The notes under the pieces: model-generated
The model's input: only the letters and a program-made list of their open reading frames with translations
What the model was told of the DNA's origin: nothing
The model's database searches: none
Part shown: positions 25,601 through 36,483 of the stretch, piece after piece
Layout of the letters: every line of letters starts with the position of its first letter
How positions within the stretch are numbered: the first letter of the stretch is position 1
Origin: Pelodera strongyloides
Lineage: Eukaryota; Nematoda; Chromadorea; Rhabditida; Rhabditidae
Length of the DNA stretch: 64,000 bases
NCBI GenBank assembly: GCA_036852015.1
Contig: JAANDG010000043.1
Coordinates: 301,501-365,500, forward strand
Reading direction: 5' to 3'
Made by a program: the position numbers and the translations under genes

Positions 25601-26458
25601 GACCAAACCTTGATCAGTCTTGACCGAAAGCATTCCTGAAGGGGGTTTGTGCGGCAAATGAATCACTTTCTGTGTCAGCGACGGTATTCCACTCGATGTG
25701 TTTGCTTCAACAATAGGATGGGTTGTTGGAGAAGTGTCGCTTGTTTCCGAATGTGTTCTGCTTTTTGATCCCTCCTGTACTTCAGACGATTCCGATGTCA
25801 AATCAGAGAAAGATCCATTCTCAGCCGAATGTAGAGTATTCATGTAGGGATCACACACTTCTTTGTCATACTGGCTGTCCGATGTCGTGGGTGCTGAATT
25901 GGGTGGTTCACAGTGGATATATTCTGTAGGTGAAGACTCTGCACCGATATGAGTGTCGTCATTAGATATTTCTGTGGCCAGGATCCCCATATCATTAAAT
26001 GTCTGATCGACATTTGACGCTACGCTTGTGCTGCTGGGATCGACCGATAAGATATTCTCGCTATCTTCTACTAGAATTGAAATTGACGAAGAAACGGCAC
26101 ACGATACTGGGCAGCCAGTTTCATTATCATCGGTTGCAAGCGAGCCGGGTAATTGCAGCTCGTCTTCCTCAACTTTTTCTGACGTGCCGTGTTCTTCAGG
26201 CAGTCCAGCTGGACTCGGAGCCCCCAATAAACATATATCCGAATTCTTCTCATCTTGTGAAGTCGGTGAGTTAATTCGGTCAGTAGAAACTCCTTGTTCA
26301 CTAAGATACTCTGGTTCGACAGTTGGCACTTGATCCGATTCATTATTTATTGCAGAGGGAGAAGCGGTTTGCTGGTTTTGCTGGTTCTGATTTTGCTGCT
26401 GGCGAATATCATTCGTACACACAATTTCAGCTGGCGAACTCGCCGTAGTATTGCTCAT
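7673..26458 (-). CDS. GAP1-family Ras GTPase-activating protein (C2-C2-RasGAP-PH)
   Basis: Twenty-seven exons read right to left: 26458-25609, 25492-25347, 25144-25043, 24878-24822, 24650-24489, 24417-24325, 23406-23240, 23121-23020, 22893-22794, 22017-21940, 21850-21756, 21633-21474, 20487-20450, 19169-19004, 18252-18109, 11696-11523, 11430-11324, 11210-11096, 11013-10939, 10152-10048, 9852-9730, 9502-9410, 9324-9182, 8820-8702, 8475-8340, 8155-7936, 7828-7673. They total 4026 bases, 1341 aa. Residues 1-593 are acidic, Ser/Thr-rich and probably disordered, with a Gln/Asn run near 20-30. C2A is about 600-704, C2B 717-820, RasGAP about 821-1125 (arginine finger in NTLFR, R921; structural MRFFAAAILNPK near 1033) and PH about 1131-1225. 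No Cys/His BTK-type zinc motif follows the PH. The protein should switch off Ras at membranes. The architecture matches RASA2/RASA3 and Drosophila Gap1. The 38-base linker exon is the weakest call. An acceptor-like site lies 11 bases upstream of the ATG. Confidence 0.88.
12500..12655 (-). CDS. Candidate alternative first exon of the RasGAP gene
   Basis: Within the large intron, an ATG at 12655 opens 52 codons that end at a strong donor (GCG then GTAAGT) in phase 0. The next exon to the left (11696-11523) starts in phase 0, as does the normal junction from 18109. The product would be a unique 52-residue head, containing FYPVLPPGEH and DEFGLLYESYY, fused to the RasGAP and PH domains: about 573 aa without either C2 domain or the long N-terminus. 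An in-frame stop lies just upstream and there is no acceptor before the ATG, which fits a first exon better than a cassette exon. It resembles no domain I know. It could still be a chance open frame. Confidence 0.4.
13764..14207 (-). CDS. Unrecognised 147-codon open frame inside the large intron
   Basis: An uninterrupted frame runs from the ATG at 14207 to a stop at 13764 on the same strand as the host gene. It is long for DNA of about 36% GC, where a stop is expected every 15 or so codons. The translation is basic at first and then mixed (for example ERGVRGYSYYTADD near the middle), without signal peptide, repeats or known motif. A nested single-exon gene or a decayed insertion is possible. 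A chance frame remains likely. Confidence 0.15.
   Translation of the reverse strand: MLKRMRVFPTIITRGFQCCNGKKAQKLILNTLASKLRKTSPFNDCFKIPFTGSGPLLNNVFVTAAERGVRGYSYYTADDSFRPHLLREIITKLTFCLAYAFIEVETEKGKNRFINYNRCSFPLTFIQESKCLHQNKLSSFNYKKTKL
20450..20487 (-). other. 38-base linker exon between the two C2 domains of the RasGAP gene
   Basis: The flanking exons (21474-21633 ending in phase 0, and 19004-19169 beginning with one leftover base) require an intervening length of 2 modulo 3. This GC-rich 38-base stretch lies between a plausible acceptor (TCTTAAG) and a good donor (GTGAGA), and it supplies exactly that phase. It encodes LRGAARSDLELP plus the split Arg that begins RVIDYCDL. It is the best candidate I found in the 2.3-kb gap. 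Confidence 0.55.
22184..22640. repeat. Cluster of ACTACCCC / GGGGTAGT motifs within a RasGAP intron
   Basis: The 776-bp intron 22018-22793 contains well over ten copies of ACTACCCC, its complement GGGGTAGT, or one-base variants, in both orientations and irregularly spaced. Some pair as perfect hairpins, for example TACTACCCC near 22210 facing GGGGTAGTA after an 8-base loop. It is not a simple head-to-tail satellite and has no open frame. It could be a decayed foldback element or a dispersed-motif repeat family. Confidence 0.65.
22731..22767. repeat. Two copies of a 16-base direct repeat
   Basis: GAGTACCAAATAGCAC occurs at 22731-22746 and again at 22752-22767, separated by 5 bases. The spacer and following bases (TTATC...GATAAG) are themselves palindromic. 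This sits 27 bases from a coding exon, on the donor side of that minus-strand exon. Confidence 0.6.
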
Positions 26459-29400
26459 TATGACATGTCCTGAAATAGCAATTAGTTACAAAACAAACAA
26501 GCATTGTTGATGATGAAATAATTTAGTAGAGGAGTAGGGATAGAAAGGATCCATAACAGTCAACAGATTCACAAGTAAAGCATACAACAATTCGGTGTAA
26601 GAAAAATACGGATTGCCCAACTGGCTGAAGGTTTCAAATACTGTGTACAGGTGCTTTGAATGTTCAACAACAACACAGCTACGAATGAGGCAATCAAATT
26701 AGCATAAACTAAACACCAAGGGCGTGCTGTTTCAGTGATCGAAAATCCTCGAATAGCAAACAACTGACGCCAGATTCTCTGGAAAGGAGCGCCTCGTTTT
26801 ATATAAATTTCAGTTCGCAGGAAACACTACTATGTTAATGATATTGCTGAAAATCCTCGAGGATTATTACTATGATATGCTGAAAAATTCTCACGGAAAC
26901 AATCACACAGTTTAGCTTGAATTAAGCTTAAGGGGGATTGATTTATTTGGGTGTAGGGGGGTGATTTGGGGAGAAGAAAGGTATATCGAAACTCTGCGGT
27001 ACTGTTCCTCATACAATGAACACACTGTAACTAGAAAGGAAATTCGACTTTCTGGCCGTAAATTAGGTTTTGGTTATCAAGTCAACAACCAAAAGTGAAG
27101 TCAGTGAGTTTATTGCAGAATTAACATGTATGACATCCGCTAGAGGATCCTTACACATTCCTTGTGGGTTTTTTCTCTCCAAAAATGGTCGACATTTCTT
27201 GATGCGTGTCTTTGAATTCGAAGAAGTGCGAGAATCAGCGTAATTTGTGTGATACAGTTGGAGGTCGTTGTAGAGATAAGGGTTCTTGCGGAGGAAACAG
27301 ACAGAAATCACTGAAGCGAGATACAAGAAAGGGTGACAATCAGGCAGTAAAGAGAGAGCACAAGACTAGGGAATGTATCATTCTTCGGTACAATGATGCA
27401 CGAAAAGCACACCCAAAATGCGCATTCCAAAAGGATAAAGTCACCATTTTTCATCCGAAGCACGTTCTATCCTTGAAGGTTCCGACGTTTTTAACGGCAG
27501 GTGTATAGTATAAGAACACAAGTAGTACTCTTGCCAGGCTTCTTGGACCATTCAATAGATCCAAAAAGTTATCAATATACCTGTCACACACAATGTATTT
27601 TGTGTTCCAGCATTCTGTGCTTCATTGGAGAACGAAAAAATTCTTTTACAATAATACTATTTGCTAAAATTCCAAGTATTGAAGTATTTTATAAACAATC
27701 AAACGTTGCGTGAAAGAACGATAAAAACAGTTCCTTCTTCGAAACATTGGTTTGTATTGAATTGAAAAGTGATTCACATGTTTTGTGGCGAATTCATCGT
27801 GTGTAGGCGAAAGGACTCACTCCACATAGAAATTTTTGAAAAATGTGTATACAGTACATAAAAGTCATGTGAGTTTCGGGATATGTTGAATAGACGTACT
27901 ATCGTTTAGTTCATAAGAAATAATTAGTGTATTTATAAAAAAATATATATTCACGTATGCAGCTAATTGAGATTTGAGCTAATGATTTGCCTGTAATTTA
28001 TTTGCTTCACATAATTTTATATAATTCGCGTCCTAATATGGCGTTCAGGCAAAGAAATTATGATGGTTTACTCTCATGTTTTGCATTGACACTTTCAAAC
28101 GTGTGTCTTTAGAAAAGCAAAGATGTCAACCATTGATTAAATCAGTCAATGATAACCTATCGTCGCCAACAATCGAAACATTTTTGCCAATATCAATAGA
28201 AAAAAAGAAAGGGGGGGGGTGTGGTTGATGCGAGAAGACGAAAAATATATAGGGGAATTGGTCTATGCGAATGAAGAAAGGGGAACAAACGACATAAAGA
28301 TACACACAGGAAATGTACTGTAGTAGTTGAGAATATGGTTTCGTCATAATAAAGAATGAATGATATTGCAAGATTACACGAGCAATTTTGTCAAGCAACC
28401 TAATTGTCCTAAACTTTTCCATTTCCCAAACTACGGTAAGGAACATGTGCATCTGGCATAAGAGGTATTGAGCGGAATTTTAAATATTAATACATAATAA
28501 AAGAAAAGTCAATAAGTATTTGTTAATAAGAAAAATTGTGAGCAATATAGGATGGTTGAAGTTATCGTCCAATTATCAGTAAATGCCAAGGTTGGATGAC
28601 CTTGCGCAAGGAAAATTGGAAGAAGAATAACAGTTGGGAGAAGAAATATTTTTTTTAAAGTTTTATCAATAATCAACCGGATAGATGCAAACGATCAATA
28701 GTGTACTATATCGATAGCACAATATGGTGTTATGATGGATGTTGGCCGAATGCCAATACTACGATGTGTCTCTCCGTTTCTCAAATTGGCAGTAAGTCGC
28801 CATAAATGACAGCTCATGATATGGACAGTCGGCTGCCTGCCGCTGTTAAAATTACAGATTCACTTGATTTGTGTGCTCTTATTCCTCTGAGGCATAGAAA
28901 TGCGCTTGCATATTTCATGCAGTTTTATTTACCATAGCGTACATCTGCCATTTTTAGCGAACTTTGGCTGTGTTTTAGAGCTAACCGCAAATTTCGTTTT
29001 GCTTTGGTCTTTGACTTATCAGCTGGATTGCTCGTAGTCAAAATGTTTAAACACAACTGAATAAAGAGTACAGTGAAACTAATTTCAAAGTGTTACAGCT
29101 ATCGTAGTGGACAATGCATTGTTTGCGGGAGGATTGAAACAGAAACAAACACCAACATACAGATCACGCGCAGCATTAATAATACAACAACAGTGACAAG
29201 GAGCGTCGCCCAACAACATCCTTTTGTGTGCCGGAAGTGCTGATATATCATTATTTCTAGGTTGCGCTTTCGAGAGAGGATATCATATGCAATATGCAAA
29301 TGTGTCTAAATGAGATCCAAAATAGCTAGTATAGTCGGATAATCAAAAATGTGCCACAAATGGTGGAAATCTTTGAAGGAACAGTTAATTGAAAATCGAA

Positions 29401-30234
29401 ATATGAATCGCTCTCCATGGAGATTGATGTGTTGGAATTAAGGAAAAAATAGGAAAAAATGAACGGCGGAATGGAAATGAAGCAGTGTATTACTGTAGAT
29501 TTGCCATCAGATATGGCAATGAAGGCAAATGGATTCCAGATGTCGACTTTGTAAACATAAACAATTGTTCAGTGTGTGGTATATTATACCACTCTCACTG
29601 TAGCACATTGTTAAATTTTTGTACATATACATACTGTAAACAATTGATGAATTCAACAGAAAAAAACTTAAAAATATATCGTTCGTTCATTAATGAAATG
29701 AACATAACTGTAACTTTAGTAATATTATTATAACATAATAGTATAATATAATGTAATATTTATATTATTATAACATAATATTATAAAATAATAATATTAC
29801 CAAGGTTACATGTTAGGGAACATATACCATCTATGGTACAACGTTTCGATGCTTTCGAAGACGAAGATTTTCCTATAAAAGTCAATGCGATACCCGACGG
29901 TTGAGGTTGATATAGAATCTCCTAAAAATTTGATCTGTCGATTACCCACGTTTTGTTTTCCTAAGGCTTTGTTACTGCAATGCTTTCATCATTATTGCAT
30001 TCATCATTATTGCCGCAAGGGACGGAAAGAAATAATATTGACTATCCATGAAGTAAAAACCAAAATTTAAGCAAAAGAGTAAAGCAAAAATAAAACAAAG
30101 TTGGGTAAGTCTCGCAAAAATATTACTGTGCCAACCAAGCCCTCTTTTTGAACATTTAAATTAACATGGTAGTTTATTTTTGTTGAATTTTGAAAATTAT
30201 TTCATGCACATTTTGTCAGGATGATGAATATTCG
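26459..30234. other. Region upstream of the RasGAP gene, no recognised gene
   Basis: Contains the probable RasGAP promoter and 5' leader, then about 3 kb without a supported exon. The frames at 27206-27508 and 28126-28452 lack splice or homology support. A strongly AT-biased tract of ATAATATTATTATAACATA type lies at about 29725-29805. Confidence 0.45.
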
Positions 30235-30365
30235 TTTAAGGGGGTCATCACTTGGAGATAATTAGTTTGTTCTTATTTTTTCAAGCGTAAAAAATCAAAT
30301 GAAATATGATCCCAATATGAAATCACAAGCTCAAGTGCTCGTTTAAGTATGCTCATTTTTGTCTC

Positions 30366-30550
30366 AACCTTACCGTATAGGCTAGAGTAAGTAGCGATAG
30401 AGCAATTTAAACAAAAAAATCTTGACTTGCCCTGGGAAAAATTATCCATTTCATAGACGCAATTGCCTCAGACCGTCTTACAATTAGGGAAAGCCAAGAC
30501 TCCCTCGTTTCATTGCTCTCTCTAATTACTCTAGCATATACGGTAAGGTT
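30366..30550. repeat. Inner inverted repeat of the foldback element
   Basis: The arm at 30366-30406 (AACCTTACCGTATAGGCTAG...) pairs with 30512-30550 (...CTAGCATATACGGTAAGGTT) over about 39 bases with a few mismatches. The sequence between them shows further partial complementarity. This hairpin is nested just inside the left terminal repeat. Confidence 0.7.
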
Positions 30551-30564
30551 AGGGAAGTACTATG

Positions 30565-30862
30565 ATATTTGTTTCCGAGCATTTTCCGCGGAAAAACCAG
30601 CTAGTTTTTTACTATTTTCCTACTAGGTTTTTAGTCGGAAAAAGCTCGGAAACGCAAAGTTTCTCGGAAAATGCTCGGAAAATCCGCGGGAAATGCTCGG
30701 AAACGGACAAACAGACAGCTCCCGAGCTCGGCCCGCCTATTTTCCGAGCTCGGCCCGAGAACCTCAAAGTTTCCGAGTTTTTTCCGAGAATCTTCTCGGA
30801 GAATACTCGGAGAATCCGCGGAAAATCCTCGGAAACGCAAAGTTTCTCGGAAAATGCTCGGG
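30565..30862. repeat. Palindromic CTCGGAAA/TTTCCGAG minisatellite-like block
   Basis: About 300 bases are built from CTCGGAAA, TTTTCCGAG and CCGCGG units in both orientations. A 34-base unit that begins CTCGGAAACGCAAAG is repeated exactly at 30645-30678 and 30828-30861. Its GC content is clearly above that of the flanks. The charged open frames here on both strands are by-products of the repeat, not genes. Confidence 0.75.
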
Positions 30863-31014
30863 ATTCATTAACGGAGTAAGACAAAAAATGAGTATATCTA
30901 AACGAGTACTTGAGCTTGCGTTTTGCTATTGGGATCATGTTTGGACTTGCATTTTTTACACTTAATAAAAATAAGAACCAACTAATGATTGCGAAGTGAC
31001 CCCGCCCCCTTAAA

Positions 31015-34000
31015 ACAAGAAATACAAGAGAATGAACAGAAGGAATGTTAGTAAATCCGAGGTAGTATATCTCAAAGGCTTGGAAGCTTTTATCAAAATC
31101 AGAGCAAATTTCTCATTTTCTTATTGGTCTTCTGAGTCAGCGTCTTACACAGAAAAGTGCTCGATCGTGAGACAGTTGGATTGCGTTTATTGCGAAATAA
31201 AAAAAGGCTTGTGTCTTTAACGCGGTCTCTTGGGATTTTGTAGCACTACGTTTGAGTATCAAACAGCTATTTGACCTCCACAAATTACCGTTGAGTACAC
31301 TCCTCGGAACATAAATGACTGAAATATGGTGTTTTGTCCAATGATTCGGGCGAGGAATGAAACTAATAAAAAAGACGAAACCAATCCGCTTCATATTTGT
31401 TTGATTGTGGATACCTCTATGAGTGGCTCCAAGTGAATTAAGGACGTTTTCATAGTTGACTTATTCAGGACAATCGTCTGTTCTGAAGGACGATTATGAC
31501 CTGGCAGATGCACTGAGGTATGAAACGAGACCGGTGGCACTCACTACTCTGTATTCCTCTTTGCATTTTGTTTCACAGAAGAATTTGACACAGTGCGTAC
31601 TGCTTCTATATTAATTTCCTGTAACTTGATAAAGTTCGTACAGCGCAAAGTTAAAAAAATAAACTGCATACGATTCTACTAGTTAGATGTCTGATCATTT
31701 CACAAAAGATCACCAATTCATCTTCAATGAAGTAAATAATATATGTAATAAATAATATGTATATAATACAATGACATAACATATTGTAATATTATAATTG
31801 AATTCTTATATAAAATATATAATATTTTTATATTGTTCCAATTCTTTATTCAACCTTCTGAATTCAAATTCACCCTTACCTTGAACTCAGTGCTCGTAGC
31901 AATGGATTTGGTATTACCAATGATTTTTATCTTATCTTTGTGGGGGAAACGAGCCATTTCGACAACAATAAGTAGTTTTACGGTCTCAGACTTCTCCTTC
32001 GACGCCACACCAATTTTTCTACGATCGTTCGCCATTGTGTTTCTAGCCCTACATGAACATTAAATTCGTTAGCTTTTCAATAATTTCCCAATTTGTCCGG
32101 CTGACAATTGGCTCATCAATTTAATAAGAGTGTTCGTTGATAATTGCCTAATCCATACAATTAAGATCGGTGTTATTGAATACGTCAGTTCCGTCGTTCT
32201 GATCAGGGCTGTGCGTTCTGACTACACCAAAACGTAGATGAATCCACACTTTCAGTCTGTTTCTATTGAGAGCTTTTCAGTATGGCGCAAAGTCTAATAA
32301 TAACAGTGTATTTGAGCAACAATTGGAAAGGGTGGTTTGTTGAGTTTTACAAACGTTTGTCTTTTGAGAAATTTTTCCTTTGCCTATCTATTGAACTTCT
32401 CTGCAAACCGAGTATTGTTTGCATAAAGTCTGCCCTGCCAGGGTTATGGGGTGGCCTCCTTACTAACGCATCCTGCACCTCCTCGCCTATTAGCCTTACC
32501 GAACAGTTATCATTTATGTTTCGGTTTTTAGTGAAACCTGAAGCTATGAGTTAAGTACCTCATCACGCTAGGACAGTTTTATCAATCAATATCCTACTAC
32601 CAATCAGTATACTTATTTACATTTTCTAGTTGCCTTGTGAGGAGCATTAAGTGCGGATCAGAAAATTTACATCCGATAGGGTTAATATTGTTAAAATTTA
32701 TTCCCGCAATTTTCTCGCCAAATGAAATCGTCAAAATTCAAGATCGAAAGATTAACTACGGCTCACTTGCTGGTCACTTGTATACTAGTTAGTCAATAAA
32801 ACACTTTCTTTTTCATTCACGTGCTCCCACGATTTAGACATTTTTAAATGGCGCAAACTGCAGACGGTCCTCAGGTGTATGTGGATTATGTATAATAGGC
32901 TTGTTTCTATAGGCATTTCACTTTTCGTGTCTTACGGGGAGCAGTGACAGCACATTATCTTCTAATGATTATTCTGAAATCATTATTGAAAGCCTTATTG
33001 ATAATTGCTAACTTCTCACTTCTCACAAGTATTTTTTAAATTCTGCAAGGTTTCTAAATTCAGCCCATCTATTAGTCGTATTTCGATGCCGTTCAGTTAA
33101 GGAATTTTTGATTTTGCTTGCTTTTCTGGAAAATGTTTTACCACGAAAATATATTCCCGAAAAGGTGCTGATGAGGTGTGCAAATGCGGATCAATTGCTT
33201 GATCACTCTCTTGACCCAATATCCAGGAGCCATGTCCAATTGTTGAGAGTGCAGTGTGCACAGCTGGTGTGGTCTAAGCCCAGATGGGACATCACTTGTC
33301 CTTTCCCTTCCATTGATTTTCTTCCCAAATTGAGTCCCTTCCGGTCGTTCCTTTGCGAATTTCTATTTCAGAAAGGTGACAACAGACTTCACTCACACTC
33401 TTTTTAGTTGAATGCAATGTTCCCTTAGTTCAATCGAAAATCAAATAATCGATGTTTTTTCTGTACTAAATATTTATGTCTCCGCGGAACAAAACATACA
33501 ACAAAAAGCACTCCATTTTTATTAATGCATGTCATGTATGTTCATGAACATCTAGGAGGAAAAACTGGCAACGGGCAAATTTTTGTGCCAAGTAATTTGA
33601 GACTTCTTCGGGAGGAAACATTTTCGCCCTTATCTCGTCTATTATGTCCGACAGCTCTCGAAAATTTTCACTCACACGCAACTGCTATTGATTTTCACCA
33701 AAGTTTGAAAACTACTTTTTGTAACTAGCATAGGTAATTGACCGATCAAGGCCACTATGTTCACCTTTTACATAAAACTGTGCGGATGTTCTTTACAATT
33801 ACTGTCCGTCGTAGAGTCGTAGCACAGCCCATTTCAAAGCACTGGTTGACGAACATGCACATGCGTGGTTGTTTTTATATAGAATTTATAACCTAGATTA
33901 GATGTTGCTTCAGTTTCCATATTGATTTGTGGGCTGATAAGTAATCTTTCTCTGGGATCATTTTCTGACGCAGTGACACTTATCTAGGCCTCGTATGTTT

Positions 34001-34552
34001 GTATTCGAAGCAGCCATTGAGTGTAATAGATTTTTGCTTTCCAATGAAACATTTATTTTATAGACGTACCTAATTGAGGAGTGTACCTATTTTCTCAGTT
34101 GCATTATAAAATAATATCGTAATTTCATCGTAATTTGGCTCTAAAAATTTTCAATTGCTGATAACAGCGTTACGGGTGAGATCATCATGCCCTTACATAT
34201 GTTGAGTTCAAACATATATCATATAGGCGAAACGTTCGTTATGCATTTGCTTTGAGTACATCAAGTATACCTTTACGGTGTAGATTTACGATTTTCTGTT
34301 CGCAGCAGCCGTTAATTAACTTCGTTGGCAACTTACGTATTTGTTTTCGTGCGTGCTTGGTATTTATATTCATCGGCATCTGTTTGTTTTTATGTACCCT
34401 ATATTTTCTGTAGAGCTGATGTTCCAAAGGAACACCTTTCCTCAAAAATATAACCGAAAAACGCCCGCTCAATGTTCTCTATTATTGTGAATTTTTGGTT
34501 TCGAGAAATTCCTGACTTTAAGCATGCTCTGCAATTTTCAGGGTCACTAAAA
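31015..34552. other. Gene-poor region
   Basis: No confident gene. An AT-rich stretch occupies about 31730-31835. A 61-codon minus-strand frame at 31850-32035 is listed separately. The frames at 32282-32554 and 33108-33407 show no splice sites or family features that I can defend. Confidence 0.4.
31850..32035 (-). CDS. Possible small 61-aa protein
   Basis: The ATG at 32035 opens a Lys-rich 61-codon frame (start MANDRRKIGVASKEKSE). Its TGA stop overlaps an AATAAA hexamer (31845-31850 on this strand), so a transcript would have almost no 3' UTR. An alternative reading uses a GTAAGG donor after TEFK, which would make this a first exon. I do not recognise the family. Confidence 0.2.
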   Translation of the reverse strand: MANDRRKIGVASKEKSETVKLLIVVEMARFPHKDKIKIIGNTKSIATSTEFKVRVNLNSEG

Positions 34553-35734
34553 ATGAGAACTGTGTACAGCATCCTGTTGACTCTCGGACTTGTTGCCGTT
34601 GTTGGGTTAGTTTTCTACCAATCCATAATAATTCGTAATTCCTTTACTTATATGTGAGCAATGGAACTCATTAAACAATTTACTTTTCAGTAACATTAGT
34701 TTAGTTGAGTAAGGTGAGCAGGCAGGACAATTTTGTAACTCTACAGTAAAGTTTTAAAGTATTTGATTTAGTGCCTCAATTTCCTGCTACCAGTGCAACA
34801 CTGGGGCTGAAGGTCAGGATAACTGTGACACGTCTGACGTGAGCGAACTCGCTGCCTACAAGAAGGTGGGCCCTTTTTTGTTTTATGGTGATTTATTTAA
34901 TTCTTTGTGATTCTGAGGTGTAAGTCATCCGTACAAATTCCCTTATAGACTTGTAAACAACAAGGTTTTATTGAAACAATCGCAATATGAACACAACACA
35001 AGCAAATAAATACAATAAACATGACCGAGTCCCATAGAGTAGATCCATGGTGAATATAGTGCTCTTGTGAAACTTCCGTATGCACTTAATTCTTCCATTT
35101 CAGACCTGCCCAAAGGGATCCGACGGCGAGTTTGAAGGCAAGGAAGCCATCGCTTGCAGAAAGATTCTACAGGTTTTCTTTACTACTTACATCTGATTAA
35201 TCTGCACAGTGTATTCAATTAGAGCTATTCATTAAATAACACGAATGAAAATGGTTTATGTGTAAAGAATTAGTTCAGTTTTATATATCGGTATAAGAGC
35301 GCATAATTTCCCATGCGTAGTGTTGAATCCCTGATATATTTCAGTCAGTATCGGAAGAGTCTTCCGTGATCCGTGAGTGTGCCTATTCTGGAGAGAACGT
35401 CGACGGACAGAAGAAGACCGGAAACTGGGGAATCTCACTCTACTACTATCAGTGCGAAAATGCCAAGCCGGTAAGCAATTCACAAATCGTTCTAAATCTA
35501 AAATGGATGGATCAGATTAGTTTTTTTTTTTTTTTGAAGACACTACATCCAAACTATTGAGGTAATCTTCCTAAATATTGAAGTGTGCCTGACCTCGCTT
35601 TTAGTGCTAATCTTGAATGAGAATGATCGAACGAACTAATTATCGATTAATTCCAGGATGAGCCCTGCAATGGTGCTTCTGCGGTCTCCATGTTCTCTGC
35701 CCTTCTTCTGATCGCCTACTCTCTCCTTTTCTAA
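34553..35734 (+). CDS. Ly6/Quiver-like GPI-anchored protein
   Basis: Exons 34553-34605, 34772-34865, 35104-35172, 35345-35470 and 35657-35734 give 139 aa with all phases closing. Residues 1-18 are a signal peptide. The mature part opens with the typical CYQCN of three-finger Ly6 domains and carries eight Cys in all, ending in PCNGAS followed by a hydrophobic C-terminus (MFSALLLIAYSLLF), as expected for GPI attachment at the Asn/Gly/Ala/Ser cluster. The layout is closest to the Quiver/Sleepless branch, whose members modulate channels and receptors at the cell surface. The function here is inferred from the fold only. An acceptor-like TTTTCAG lies 11 bases before the ATG, suggesting trans-splicing or a 5' UTR intron. 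Confidence 0.85.
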
Positions 35735-35851
35735 ACGGTTCTTTGATTTCACTTCGTTTTCGTCGAGATTCCGTGTATTTGCCTATTAGGAGATTATCAA
35801 ATGAGTTAAAATGTTCATTTTTGTGTTGTTATGCTACTTACATGTGTCTTC

Positions 35852-35857
35852 AATAAA
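35852..35857 (+). terminator. Poly(A) signal AATAAA of the Ly6-like gene
   Basis: AATAAA lies 118 bases after the stop at 35732-35734, with a second AATAAA a few bases later. Confidence 0.65.
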
Positions 35858-36483
35858 ATCACCAATAAAAATTTATAGTTTATGAAGTCTTTCTTTATGC
35901 AAAGTTCGTGGGATATCACTAGCATATATTGTAAGCCAAAAAAGTATCATGAGCACCAATTCTTCTCCTTTCAGTGCCACGGTAGCAAAAGCAGGGCAGA
36001 GTCTGTGTTTGCACTTTTCAGACACTATCTAAAATTGTTAATCATATACATCTTCAAGGAAAATTGGACTTGCTGATCGGAAGTCTGATCGGAACCCTAT
36101 GGTTTTCACGCTGTTAAAGCTGTTTACACAAAGGATGAAAAGTTTCGAGACGCAGTCTGACTATGGGAAGAAACTGGGGGCACTGGAAAAAAAAGTCAAG
36201 GGAGTTGCGAGGTTTGGTGACAGTTTGTGCAAAGGGAACACCTATAAACACCTCTGTGTTAATGTAAACCATAAACCCTTTAATTGCAAGGTAAATATTA
36301 AATGGGTTGGAAGCTGTGTTCGACGTGATTATAAATTTACGATGGGAATTGGTGTATTTTGGTGTATTCGTGAACAATTACTTATCGTGGTTTATACCGA
36401 GGAGAGCAGCTTTTTTTATTGACAAAGAAAATTATATTTTTCCTGAGGGATGATGTTGTGCCCATCAAATGCGTATCCTTTAG

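Larger units (their letters stand above)
30235..31014. mobile_element. Non-autonomous foldback (MITE-like) DNA element with ~135-bp terminal inverted repeats
   Basis: The sequence from 30235 (TTTAAGGGGG...) to about 30365 matches the reverse complement of about 30878-31014 (...CCCCCTTAAA) at roughly 75-85% by eye, with small indels. Shared blocks include TTAGTT-GTTCTTATTTTT, GTAAAAAAT, ATGATCCCAATA, CAAGCTCAAGT-CTCGTTTA and a near-final GTCT. Both ends read TTAA followed by GGGGG (or its complement), compatible with a TTAA target, as in piggyBac-type elements, or a TA target. The interior encodes no transposase. It holds a second hairpin (30366-30406 against 30512-30550) and a CTCGGAAA-rich block. 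A non-autonomous element is the natural reading. The superfamily is a guess. Confidence 0.75.

Noticed and set aside
30562..30938. Open frames of 66-108 codons on both strands, rich in Ser-Glu-Asn-Arg-Lys
   Set aside because: They are translations of the palindromic CTCGGAAA repeat and occur in several frames at once.
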